A stretch of 26,168 nt of DNA, taken from Actinomycetes bacterium (lineage in GTDB: Bacteria > Actinomycetota > Thermoleophilia > Solirubrobacterales > 70-9). The notes under the pieces are model-generated. The model ran no database searches, had not been told where the DNA came from, and worked only from the letters and a program-made list of their open reading frames with translations. Shown one piece after another: positions 1 to 8,503 of the stretch; position 1 is the first letter of the stretch, and every line of letters starts with the position of its first letter. The stretch lies in assembly GCA_023434465.1 (NCBI GenBank), contig JAEYSQ010000018.1, forward strand, positions 1 to 26,168, given 5' to 3'. A program made the translations under genes and the position numbers.

Positions 1-2021
1 AGACGCCCGAACTCCGCGCAATCAACACGATCCGGACCCTTTCGATCGATGCGATCGACAAGGCCAATTCGGGTCATCCGGGTACGGCGATGGCGCTGGC
101 CCCTCTGACTTACAAGATCTGGCAGGAATACCTGCGCTACGACCCGGCCGATCCGTACTGGCCGAACCGTGACCGCTTCGTGCTTTCAGCCGGTCACGCC
201 TCGATGCTGATCTATTCGACCCTCCACCTCGCCGGTGTGAAGAAGGTCGAGCACGACGGGCGGGTAACCGACAGCCTCTCGGTCAGCCTCGAAGACATCG
301 AGAACTTCCGTCAGCTCGGATCCTCCACTCCGGGCCACCCCGAATCGCACCTGACGACCGGTATCGAGACCACGACCGGTCCGCTCGGCCAGGGCGTGGC
401 GACTTCGGTCGGCATGGCAATCGCCGGTCTCTGGAAGCGCGCCGCCTACGGCGAAGAGCTCTTCGACTACGACGTCTACACAGTCTGTGGAGACGGCGAC
501 CTGATGGAGGGTGTCTCGCAGGAGGCCGCCTCGCTGGCCGGCCATCAGCAGCTTCATAACCTTTGCTGGATCTACGACTCGAACCGGATCACGATCGATG
601 GTTCGACCGACCTGACCTTCACCGAGGACGTCGAAGCGCGGTTCCTCGCCAATGGCTGGGCCGTCCACCACGTCAATGACGCCAACGACCTCGACGAGAT
701 CGGCGCCGCCCTCGACAGGTTCAAGGCCGAGAAGACCAAGCCGACCTTCATCCTGCTCCACAGCCACATCGGTTACGGATCACCGAACAAGGTCGACACC
801 GCCGATGTCCACGGCAACCCGCTCGGTGCCGAAGAGACGAAGCTGACCAAGGAGGCCTACGGCTGGCCCGCCGATCAGCACTTCCTGGTTCCCGACGGTG
901 TCTATGACACCTGGGCCAACGGCGTCGGTGCCCGTGGTGCCGAACTGAACAAAGCCTGGAAGGCCCGCTTCGACTCCGCCCCGGACGAGACGAAGCACCT
1001 GGTCGAGACCATGCTCGAAGGTGGTCTCCCCGATGGCTGGGATTCCGACATCCCGACCTTCGAGGCCGGCCAGCAGGTGGCGACCCGCTCGGCTGCCCAG
1101 AAGACCCTGCAGGCGATCGCCCCCAAGGTGCCGTGGCTGATCAGCGGCTCGGCCGACCTGACCGGTTCCGCTTCAAGCGGGCTCAAGGAAGAAGTCGCCG
1201 GAATCTTCGATCCGGAGAACCGCTCCGGCCACATGCTTCATCTCGGCGTCCGTGAGCACGAGTCGGCCGCATCTTCGAACGGTATGGCCCTGAGCTCGCT
1301 TCGTCCGGTCTGGTCGACCTACCTGATCTTCTCCGACTACGCCCGCCCCGCGATCCGCCTTTCCGCCCTGATGGAGCAGCCGGTTGTCCACTGGCTCACC
1401 CATGACTCGATCGGTCTCGGCGAGGACGGCCCGACCCATCAGCCGGTCGAGCAGCTGGCTTCGCTGCGCGCGATCCCGAACCTCGACGTGATCCGTCCCG
1501 CCGATGCGACTGAAGTCGCCGAAGCGTGGAAGGTCATCATGCCGCGGACCGATCACCCGACCGCCCTGGTGCTGACCCGCCAGAAGGTGCCGGTGATCGA
1601 CCGCAGCAAGTACGGGGCAGCCTCCGGTCTCGCCAGGGGCGGCTACGTGATCGCCGACAGTGACGGAGATCCGGAACTGATCCTGATCGCGACCGGTTCC
1701 GAGGTCCACATCGCACTCGAGGCTTACGAGACGCTGACCATCGAAGGAGTCAGGGTCCGGGTCGTCTCGCTGCCTTCCTGGCACATCATCGAAAGCCAGG
1801 ACGAGGCATACCGCGAGTCGGTGCTGCCTTCCTCGGTCACGAAACGGATCTCGATCGAGCAGGCCTCGACCTTCGGTTGGGAGCGCTACATCGGCGAGGA
1901 GGGTGTCGCGATCGGGATGACGACCTTCGGTGCCTCGGCACCATTCCCCGACCTGCAGAAGTATTTCGGCTTCACCCCTGACCGGGTGGTCGAAGAGGCC
2001 AAGGGTCTGCTCGGAGGCTGA
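1..2021 (+). CDS. tkt: Transketolase, 5'-truncated by window edge
   Basis: Transketolase moves two-carbon ketol units between sugar phosphates using thiamine diphosphate, linking the pentose phosphate pathway to glycolysis in the cytoplasm. The frame is open from base 3 and already reads family sequence (ANSGHPGTAMALAP) before the first ATG at 90. The gene therefore begins outside the window, and 90 is an internal Met. The ThDP/metal motif GDGDLMEG lies near 490-513, and the transketolase signature EDGPTHQPVEQLASLR near 1420-1470. The visible 672 codons are close to a full-length enzyme (about 650-700 residues), so only a short N-terminus is missing. Pgi starts 2 bases after the stop, with its Shine-Dalgarno GGAGG inside the last tkt codons, so the two genes are co-transcribed and probably translationally coupled. 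Erythrose-4-phosphate from this step is also a substrate of the DAHP synthase encoded further along. Confidence 0.97.
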   Translation, partial: TPELRAINTIRTLSIDAIDKANSGHPGTAMALAPLTYKIWQEYLRYDPADPYWPNRDRFVLSAGHASMLIYSTLHLAGVKKVEHDGRVTDSLSVSLEDIENFRQLGSSTPGHPESHLTTGIETTTGPLGQGVATSVGMAIAGLWKRAAYGEELFDYDVYTVCGDGDLMEGVSQEAASLAGHQQLHNLCWIYDSNRITIDGSTDLTFTEDVEARFLANGWAVHHVNDANDLDEIGAALDRFKAEKTKPTFILLHSHIGYGSPNKVDTADVHGNPLGAEETKLTKEAYGWPADQHFLVPDGVYDTWANGVGARGAELNKAWKARFDSAPDETKHLVETMLEGGLPDGWDSDIPTFEAGQQVATRSAAQKTLQAIAPKVPWLISGSADLTGSASSGLKEEVAGIFDPENRSGHMLHLGVREHESAASSNGMALSSLRPVWSTYLIFSDYARPAIRLSALMEQPVVHWLTHDSIGLGEDGPTHQPVEQLASLRAIPNLDVIRPADATEVAEAWKVIMPRTDHPTALVLTRQKVPVIDRSKYGAASGLARGGYVIADSDGDPELILIATGSEVHIALEAYETLTIEGVRVRVVSLPSWHIIESQDEAYRESVLPSSVTKRISIEQASTFGWERYIGEEGVAIGMTTFGASAPFPDLQKYFGFTPDRVVEEAKGLLGG

Positions 2022-2023
2022 GC

Positions 2024-3655
2024 ATGACTGCGCTCCGGGAGTCAGCCGCGTTCAAGATCCTCGAGAGCCACCGCGCCGACATAGGTGATCTCCATCTGAG
2101 GGATCTCTTCGCCGAAGATCCGTCACGCGGGACGGATCTGGTCGCCGAAGCATGTGGTCTCTACTTCGATTATTCGAAGAACCGCATCAACCGGGAGACG
2201 ATCGGTCTGCTTGCCGAACTGGCCCGCGAGATGCGGATGCCGGAGCGCCGCGACGCGATGTTCCGCGGCGAGCACATCAACACCTCCGAGAACCGGGCGG
2301 TGCTTCATGTAGCTCTGCGGATGCCGCGCAGCCGATCGCTGGTGGTCGACGGGGTCGATGTGATCCGTGAGGTCCACGAGGTCCTCGACCGGATGGCCGC
2401 CTTCTCGGAGCAGATCCGCTCCGGAGAATGGAAGGGTCAGACCGGTCAGCCGATCAAGCGGATCATCAACATCGGTATCGGTGGTTCCGACCTGGGACCG
2501 GTAATGGCCTACGAGGCCCTCAAGGATTACTCCCGCCGCGACCTCGAGTTCCGCTTCGTCTCGAATGTGGACGGAACCGACTTCTACGAGGCGACCCGGG
2601 ACGCCGACCCGGCCGAGACCCTCTTCGTGGTTTCCTCGAAGACCTTCACCACCCTCGAAACGATGACCAACGCCCGGACCGCCCGGCAGTGGCTGCTCGA
2701 CGGTCTCGGTGGCGACGAGAGCGCGATCGCAAAGCATTTCGTCGCAGTTTCCACCAACGCCGAAGGTGTCTCGGATTTCGGCATCGACACGGACAACATG
2801 TTCGGATTCTGGAACTGGGTCGGCGGCCGCTACTCGATGGACTCGGCGATCGGCCTCTCCACCATGCTGGCGATCGGCCCTGACCGTTTCAGCGAGATGC
2901 TCGACGGCTTCCACGAGATGGACGAGCATTTCCTCGAGACCGGTCTACCCACCAACCTGCCGGCGATCCACGGCCTGCTGACCGTCTGGTACCGAAACTT
3001 CTTCGATGCCGAGACCCATGCCGTGTTCCCGTACAGCGAGTACCTTCACCGCTTCCCGGCCTATCTCCAGCAGCTGACCATGGAGTCGAATGGCAAAGGC
3101 GTCACTCTGGACGGGACCCGGGTCGATTACGGCACTGGCGCCATCTTCTGGGGCGAACCCGGCACCAACGGCCAGCACTCCTTCTACCAGCTGGTCCACC
3201 AGGGAACCGAGCTGATCCCGGCCGACTTCATCGGGTTCAACCATGCCCTGAATCCACTTGGAAATCACCAAGACCTGCTGGTTTCAAACGTGTTCGCCCA
3301 AACCGAGGCCCTGGCCTTCGGCAAGAGTTCCGAGCAACTGAAGGAGGAAGGGGTCGAGGATCGTCTGATCCCCCACAAGACGTTTCTCGGCAACCGGCCG
3401 ACCTCGACCATCATGGTCGACCGCCTGACGCCGAAGTCGCTCGGAACGCTGGTCGCTTTCTACGAACATTCAGTCTTCACCCAGGGCGCGATCTGGGGGA
3501 TCGACTCCTTCGACCAGTGGGGTGTCGAGCTCGGCAAGGCCCTCGCTCAGAAGATCATCCCCGAGCTCGAACAGAAAGAGCCGCCGCAGCCCACGCACGA
3601 CAGCTCCACCTCCGAGCTGATCCGGCGCTACCGCACCGCCAACGGCCGCTCGTGA
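2024..3655 (+). CDS. pgi: Glucose-6-phosphate isomerase
   Basis: Pgi interconverts glucose-6-phosphate and fructose-6-phosphate in the cytoplasm. The 543-residue product has the usual length for the long bacterial/eukaryotic-type Pgi. Visible landmarks in order are the SIS sugar-phosphate loop NIGIGGSDLGP (about residue 150), SKTFTTLETMTN (about 206), GGRYSMDSAIGLS (about 268), the signature around GTNGQHSFYQLVHQGTELIP (about 383) with its catalytic Glu/His region, and the second family signature GAIWGIDSFDQWGVELGK near residue 489. The ATG at 2024 has GGAGG 6 bases upstream, within the 3' end of tkt. The pair forms a pentose-phosphate/upper-glycolysis unit. No intrinsic terminator with a U-tract follows, but a palindrome starts 21 bases after the stop. 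Confidence 0.97.
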   Translation: MTALRESAAFKILESHRADIGDLHLRDLFAEDPSRGTDLVAEACGLYFDYSKNRINRETIGLLAELAREMRMPERRDAMFRGEHINTSENRAVLHVALRMPRSRSLVVDGVDVIREVHEVLDRMAAFSEQIRSGEWKGQTGQPIKRIINIGIGGSDLGPVMAYEALKDYSRRDLEFRFVSNVDGTDFYEATRDADPAETLFVVSSKTFTTLETMTNARTARQWLLDGLGGDESAIAKHFVAVSTNAEGVSDFGIDTDNMFGFWNWVGGRYSMDSAIGLSTMLAIGPDRFSEMLDGFHEMDEHFLETGLPTNLPAIHGLLTVWYRNFFDAETHAVFPYSEYLHRFPAYLQQLTMESNGKGVTLDGTRVDYGTGAIFWGEPGTNGQHSFYQLVHQGTELIPADFIGFNHALNPLGNHQDLLVSNVFAQTEALAFGKSSEQLKEEGVEDRLIPHKTFLGNRPTSTIMVDRLTPKSLGTLVAFYEHSVFTQGAIWGIDSFDQWGVELGKALAQKIIPELEQKEPPQPTHDSSTSELIRRYRTANGRS

Positions 3656-3676
3656 GATCCGGCATGGTGAGAGCAC

Positions 3677-3703
3677 GAAAGTTGGCAAATATTGCCAACT
3701 TTC
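3677..3703. repeat. 27-bp perfect palindrome between pgi and HAD gene
   Basis: Two 12-base arms, GAAAGTTGGCAA and TTGCCAACTTTC, are exact reverse complements around an ATA centre. The segment is AT-rich against a GC-rich background. As RNA it would be a 12-bp stem with a 3-nt loop, but neither strand continues into a T-tract, so it is not a textbook intrinsic terminator. It sits 28 bases before the preferred GTG start of the next gene, which also fits a dimeric repressor operator. Which role it has is not decided by the sequence. Confidence 0.75.
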
Positions 3704-3731
3704 CTTGTCTCGATGGTCCGCGGGGGCGGTC

Positions 3732-4448
3732 GTGAGCCCGGCGCCGGCCGACGCGCCGATCCGTGCGGTCATCTTCGACGTGGATGGAACGCTGCTGACC
3801 ACCGGTGGGGCCGGCGCGGTCGCCTGGGACAAAGCCTTCCAGGAGGTGCTTGGCAAGTCGGTCGACATCGCCACGGTGACCGAATCGGGCATGACCGACC
3901 ACGACGTTGCCTTCGCCGCGCTCCGCACCGTGCTCGACCGCGAGCCGACCCAGCAGGATGTCGACGAACTGACCCCGGTCTACGTGCGCGAGCTTCCCGA
4001 GGCCGGGGCCCGCTCCCGGAACTACCGGGTCGAACCCGGGATCGTCGATCTGCTGGAACGCCTCACCGCCGACGGCCTTCCGTTGGGGATCACCACCGGC
4101 AACATCGAACCGGCCGCGAAAATCAAACTCGAGCGGGGCAACCTCAACCGCTTCTTCGCGTTCGGCGGATACGGCTCGGATTCGACCGATCGCACGGAGC
4201 TGACGCTCCACGCGATCAAGCGTGGCATCGTCGCCTGCGCCACGGGCAACTACCCGAACGGCAAACCCCAGGTCCTTTCCAAGGACGACTTCATCGCGAT
4301 CGGCGACACCCCCCGCGATGTGACAGCCGCCCACGAAGCGGGCATCCGCGTAATCAGCGTCGCCACCGGCCTCTTCGACCTGGAGACCCTCAAGGCAGCC
4401 GGGCCGGACTGGGCTCTCCCGACGGTCGAATCAGGCTTTCCGGTCTGA
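3732..4448 (+). CDS. HAD-superfamily phosphatase (phosphoglycolate phosphatase-like)
   Basis: This predicted haloacid-dehalogenase-fold phosphohydrolase acts on an unknown small phosphorylated substrate. With the GTG start at 3732 the product is 238 residues. Motif I FDVDGT has nucleophile Asp16 and acid/base Asp18, motif II is the Thr in GITTGN (about residue 125), and motif IV is GDTPRD (about residue 195) with the Mg-binding acidic residues. The roughly 80-residue insert after motif I looks like a helical C1 cap, as in Gph/PGP-type enzymes. The frame stays open to a TTG at 3705, but family similarity begins just before the DxD motif. GTG 3732 follows a G-rich stretch (GGGGGCGG) that can serve as ribosome-binding site. 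It lies downstream of tkt-pgi on the same strand, separated by 76 bases holding a palindrome. A sugar-phosphate substrate is possible from context only. Confidence 0.85.
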   Translation: MSPAPADAPIRAVIFDVDGTLLTTGGAGAVAWDKAFQEVLGKSVDIATVTESGMTDHDVAFAALRTVLDREPTQQDVDELTPVYVRELPEAGARSRNYRVEPGIVDLLERLTADGLPLGITTGNIEPAAKIKLERGNLNRFFAFGGYGSDSTDRTELTLHAIKRGIVACATGNYPNGKPQVLSKDDFIAIGDTPRDVTAAHEAGIRVISVATGLFDLETLKAAGPDWALPTVESGFPV

Positions 4449-4470
4449 AGCCGGAGCGGACGCGAACCCG

Positions 4471-5037
4471 CTAATCGATGATGCCGTTGAGTTTCATGGA
4501 CCGGAACTTCGCCTTCGGAGCCTTGATTGCCGTGCTGCACCGGCCCTGGATGGCGTTGGCCGCCTGGGCGAACTTGACGTTGATGCTCAGTTTCCCGTTC
4601 CGAAGCAGCCTGCCCTGGATCGAGCCGCCGTCATTCTCCAGAAACGGGTGGCCCTTCCGGACCGGGACCCTGAAACGATTCTTCGCGTTCAAGGCCACCG
4701 GTTTCTTCGGCCTGACCTGCACCGAGACCGGTCCGCTCAGCATTTGATCAGGCATCAAGGTCCCGGTGAAGCCGATCGGAGCGCAGGTCTTTCCTCCGTC
4801 GAACCTGTAGTTCGAGGTGACCCAGAACTCGACGATCCTGTGTTTTCGGACCCACACAGTGACGCTGGTGTCGTCCTGCCAGAGCCCGGGCCGGTTCTTG
4901 AAGGTCTGGGAGTAGTTCCCCTCCTTGGCCAATTTCAGCTTCGTCGGGGACTTCCCGCTGGCTGCCTGACCGCCCGCCAGGCCGACGAAGAGGAAGAGCG
5001 CCGCCGAAACCGCGAGAAAGCGAATGCCTGTAACCAT
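4471..5037 (-). CDS. Small secreted protein of unknown function
   Basis: I do not recognise a family. The 188-residue product starts with a clear Sec signal peptide: a hydrophobic run FLAVSAALFLFVGLAGG and likely cleavage near GQAASG, about residue 27. The mature part is basic and predicted mostly beta, with two Cys (in KTCAPIG and GRCSTA) that could form a disulfide. Many short alternating hydrophobic/charged strands resemble secreted proteins common in Thermoleophilia. The ATG at 5037 has a good GGAGG 5-6 bases upstream. The gene converges on the HAD gene with a 22-base gap and follows the large Ig-like gene after 70 bases. It may share their export destination (cell envelope or outside), which is inference from the signal peptide and neighbours. 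Confidence 0.8.
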   Translation of the reverse strand: MVTGIRFLAVSAALFLFVGLAGGQAASGKSPTKLKLAKEGNYSQTFKNRPGLWQDDTSVTVWVRKHRIVEFWVTSNYRFDGGKTCAPIGFTGTLMPDQMLSGPVSVQVRPKKPVALNAKNRFRVPVRKGHPFLENDGGSIQGRLLRNGKLSINVKFAQAANAIQGRCSTAIKAPKAKFRSMKLNGIID

Positions 5038-5107
5038 CGGACCCTCCAGTACTCGGTATCTGTTCCGAGCATAACCGGGTTCAAGTGGCGGGTCGTACTT
5101 TTTCTTC

Positions 5108-8100
5108 CTAGGGGGTGAGCCGGCGCGGTTCCGGCATCACCAGAACCGGCAGTGAACGTAACGGTTTGCCGGCCGCTTTCAGCCAGTAGGCGGCCGGTCC
5201 CTCGCTCTGGGCCGGTCGCGGTACGGTGACGACCAGGGTGCGGCGGCCCTTCTTGCCGCCCCGTATCCGGACCCGGTGGACGGTGCGGGCCACCTCGCCG
5301 CAGCGGCCCTTTCGCTTCAGCACGATCCGGGCGACCTTTCCTCCGTTCAGACCGGCCCGCAGGCGGACCTCCCGCCTGCCGTGGCGGTGGCTGGAGGTGA
5401 ACCTGAGTCGCTGAATCGCCCGTACCGGGGCCGACCGCGCGCTGCCGGAAACCGCCACGTATGTCGCTGTGCGCCGGGCGCGCTTGCCGGGCGCCCGGAC
5501 CCGGGCCGTGAATGTGGCGTCGGCCCGCACCTTGGCTCGGGCCAGCAGCCGGCCGCGGCTGCGGATCCCGACCTTCAGGCCGATCAGATAGTCCTTCGCG
5601 GTGCCGGTGATCAACAGTCGTTTGCCGCGGTAGGTCAAGTCGTCGATCGCGATCTGCCGGCCGCAGAGCAGCGGGTTGCGACCCGGTGCTCCGGGGGTCA
5701 CATCCGGACCGAACGGGGGCGGCAGCCTGGTCGCGGTAGCGGTCATGAACGTGTCGATCGGGGAGAAGTTGCCGTTGCCGGCGTACTGGACCCGCACCTG
5801 ATGCGAGCCGGCCGTGAAAGCAACCGGGCCGAAGCTGGCTGTGCCGTCAGCTACCGAAACCGGCGGTCCGTGAGGGTCACCGTCGACGAACATGCGGGCG
5901 GTGCCGGTGGGGGCGCTGCCGACTCCGGCAGCACCAAGCTCCAGTTCGAACCTGATCGGGGTCCCTTCCGGCGCATTCTGGCTGGAGGGGGTGAGAGTGC
6001 CGGTCGTGAGGGCCCGGTCAACGACCTGGGTGCTGCCGGCCTGGTTTTCCCGGAAGCTCGCGTCACCGCCGTAGCGGGCGACCAAGGCATGCGGGCCGGC
6101 GGGCAGGTTCACGACCTGTCCGGAGTCGGCCCGGCCTTCACGGAGCGGCACCGGGTTTCCGAACGGCGAGCCGTCAACCAGGAAGCTGACCGCCCCGCTC
6201 GGCTCACCCCCGCCAGGTGCGATCGGCGCTACCTGGGCGTGGAAGCCCGCCGACTGACCGAAAGTTGAAGGGTCCGGATCAGCTTCGACCGTGACCGCCG
6301 AGCGGGATTTGACGACGGTCTGGGTCAGCGAACCGCTGGACGGGTCGAAATCGCCCGAACCCGGCTCGTAAGTTGCGGTCAGCGAGTGCGGGCCGGGCAG
6401 CGGCGAGGCGGTGATCTCACAGGAGGCCTGACCCGCTGCAAGGGTCAGCTCGTCGCAGGCGGTTATGCCGTCGACCTGGATCGTGACCGATCCGGTGGGC
6501 GTGCCGGGATCGTTTCCGGCCGGTTTCACGGTTGTAGTGACCGTCACCGTTTGCCCGACCACCGCAACCGCCGGCGCAGCGGCGATCTCGGTCGCGGTCG
6601 CGTCCGGTCCGACCGTCTGTTGCATGTCGACGGTGCTGGGCATGAAGTCCTGATCTCCGCTGTAAGTGGCTTCGACCGTGTGGCTGCCGTCGGGGATGTC
6701 GTCCGGAGCGGAAACCGCGGACCCGTCGACCAGGTCGACTGGCTGCCCGATCTGGCCCCCGTCAACCTCGAAGGTGACCTGCCCGGTCGGGATGCCCGCG
6801 CCGGGCGCAGAAGCCATGACGTCGGCTGTGAAGGTGACCGCGGTGCCATCGGCGGACGGGTTTTCCGAGGAACTGAGATCGATGTGGGTATCAGCCTGAT
6901 CCACCTGCTGTTGGCTGGTGGCGCCGCTCGGCAGGAAGTCCGGGGTGGGCTGGAAGGTGGCGGTGGCCTGCTGGAAGCCCGGCTCGAACGCGATCGGGGG
7001 CGCGATCGCCTCGCCGGCAACCAACGGGACCGGAGCACCGAGTGGGCTGCCGTTCACCGCGAACTGGATGTCGCCGGCCGGAGGCGGGGCGGTCGAAGGT
7101 GCCGCACGTACGTTGGCCACGAAGGTGACCTGCTCCCCGGCGACCGAGGGGTTCGAAGGGGTCGCCCAGAGCGCGGTCGCGGTGGTTGCCGGGGTGTTGC
7201 TCAGGCTGAAGGTGGCGTCCTTGTTCAGGCCGACCAGGGCTGCTTCGACCTCGTAGCTTCCGGCCGTGCCATTGGCGATCAACGGCGGGGTCGTCGCGGT
7301 TCCGCTTTGATCGCTGGCCACGGTCACCGAGGTGCTGCCCGAGCTGTTGTCCTCGAAGGTCGCCGAGGCTCCGCTCGAGGGCAGGGTGAACGTCACGTCG
7401 AGCCCGGGAATCGGTTCCCCGTTGACGGCCAGGACCTGGGCCTGCAGCGGGCCGGCGAAGGTACCGCCGATCACCGCGGACTGACCGGACCCTCCGATCG
7501 CCTCGAAGGTGCCGATGTCCAGCGACCAGTCGATGGTCACGCTGCCGAAGCATCCCGGCGCCCCACTGCCGTCCGCGCACGGACCGTCGTCCGGAACCGC
7601 GCTTGCGCCAGAGACGGATGATGCTGCCCACGAGTCGCCCCCGGCTCCGCCGCCGGCCCCGAACCCGTACTCGGCGTTCAGGCAGTACGGGTTGTGTTTG
7701 ACGACCACCATCGGGTCCTGTTCAAAGCCGGCACTACCACCGGTGCGGCCGCCTCCGCCGCCTCCGCCGGCCCCGATCTCGGCCGGGCAACCAGGGATCT
7801 CGTGCACAAGGTTGAAGCCCGTTCCGCCGTTCGGTCCATCGCCCTGGCCCGCGACCCCGAATACCTTTCCGTCGTACCGCGAGTCATTGGGGCCGAAGGC
7901 GGGCTGGCCCCCGTTCATGCCTCCGAACCCGTTTGAGTCGCCCCCGGCACCGGCGCCTCCGGCCGCACCCGGCGTGCCGTCGCTCCAGTCCTGCCAGCCG
8001 ACCCCGTTGCCTCCCCCACCGCCGCCACCGCCGGCGATTATCACCGGCTTCGAGGGCGTTTCGGATGGCGCGATTGCCGTGGCACCCCCGCCGCCGCCGC

Positions 8101-8503
8101 CGTTGTTGCCTTCGAACGGGTTGATCCCGGCGCCGCCACCGTTACCCCAGCCGAACGCCGATCCGGTCTGACCATAACCGCCGACCCACACGTCAAGACA
8201 GGTGAGGGCCGGATCATCGTCGATGTCGAGCGTGCCGGTCACCTGGCCGCCGGCCCCGCCGGACCCCGTCCTATTGGTCACCGACTGGCCCCAGCCACCG
8301 ACCGAGGTCACTTCCACATTCGAGGCCCACGGGGGAATCGCAACCTGCTGAATCGCGCCGGTGTAATTGATCGTTTCGCTGGTCTGGCTCGGTGGCGGCG
8401 GATCTGGACAGTTGCTTACGTCCTGAGCGGTGGCAGTGCCGCCCAACAGCACTCCGAGGGCCAGCGCCGGCAGAACCACTACCGTTGCGAAGACGCGATT
8501 CAC
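5108..8503 (-). CDS. Large secreted glycine-rich/Ig-like repeat protein (paralogue 2)
   Basis: Predicted exported surface or matrix protein of 1131 residues; exact role unknown. The frame is open far upstream, but the start is the GTG at 8503. It has AAGGGAG 7 bases upstream, and a signal peptide follows at once (NRVFATVVVLPALALGVLLGG, cleavage near TATAQ, residue 27). Residues about 28-330 are very Gly-rich (runs of 7-8 Gly) and fit the glycine-rich domain often found at the N-terminus of secreted bacterial adhesin-like proteins. Residues about 330-440 resemble a group-1 (invasin-like) Ig domain. Five group-3 Ig-like repeats follow, each opening with an NPSVAGEQVTF-type strand. The last 200 residues are basic and beta-rich. 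I see no LPXTG motif or C-terminal membrane segment, so cell attachment, if any, is not obvious. The GTG overlaps the stop of the upstream paralogue (GTGA). Confidence 0.88.
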   Translation of the reverse strand: MNRVFATVVVLPALALGVLLGGTATAQDVSNCPDPPPPSQTSETINYTGAIQQVAIPPWASNVEVTSVGGWGQSVTNRTGSGGAGGQVTGTLDIDDDPALTCLDVWVGGYGQTGSAFGWGNGGGAGINPFEGNNGGGGGGATAIAPSETPSKPVIIAGGGGGGGGNGVGWQDWSDGTPGAAGGAGAGGDSNGFGGMNGGQPAFGPNDSRYDGKVFGVAGQGDGPNGGTGFNLVHEIPGCPAEIGAGGGGGGGRTGGSAGFEQDPMVVVKHNPYCLNAEYGFGAGGGAGGDSWAASSVSGASAVPDDGPCADGSGAPGCFGSVTIDWSLDIGTFEAIGGSGQSAVIGGTFAGPLQAQVLAVNGEPIPGLDVTFTLPSSGASATFEDNSSGSTSVTVASDQSGTATTPPLIANGTAGSYEVEAALVGLNKDATFSLSNTPATTATALWATPSNPSVAGEQVTFVANVRAAPSTAPPPAGDIQFAVNGSPLGAPVPLVAGEAIAPPIAFEPGFQQATATFQPTPDFLPSGATSQQQVDQADTHIDLSSSENPSADGTAVTFTADVMASAPGAGIPTGQVTFEVDGGQIGQPVDLVDGSAVSAPDDIPDGSHTVEATYSGDQDFMPSTVDMQQTVGPDATATEIAAAPAVAVVGQTVTVTTTVKPAGNDPGTPTGSVTIQVDGITACDELTLAAGQASCEITASPLPGPHSLTATYEPGSGDFDPSSGSLTQTVVKSRSAVTVEADPDPSTFGQSAGFHAQVAPIAPGGGEPSGAVSFLVDGSPFGNPVPLREGRADSGQVVNLPAGPHALVARYGGDASFRENQAGSTQVVDRALTTGTLTPSSQNAPEGTPIRFELELGAAGVGSAPTGTARMFVDGDPHGPPVSVADGTASFGPVAFTAGSHQVRVQYAGNGNFSPIDTFMTATATRLPPPFGPDVTPGAPGRNPLLCGRQIAIDDLTYRGKRLLITGTAKDYLIGLKVGIRSRGRLLARAKVRADATFTARVRAPGKRARRTATYVAVSGSARSAPVRAIQRLRFTSSHRHGRREVRLRAGLNGGKVARIVLKRKGRCGEVARTVHRVRIRGGKKGRRTLVVTVPRPAQSEGPAAYWLKAAGKPLRSLPVLVMPEPRRLTP

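Noticed and set aside
3705..3731. TTG start for the HAD protein
   Set aside because: No ribosome-binding site (a palindrome ends one base before it) and the extra residues are not family-like; GTG 3732 is better placed.
6386..7621. Long plus-strand open frame (411 codons) opposite the Ig-like gene
   Set aside because: Arg/Gly-rich composition and no start signal or family motif; it is the antisense shadow of GC-rich codons in a gene with clear signal peptide and Ig repeats.
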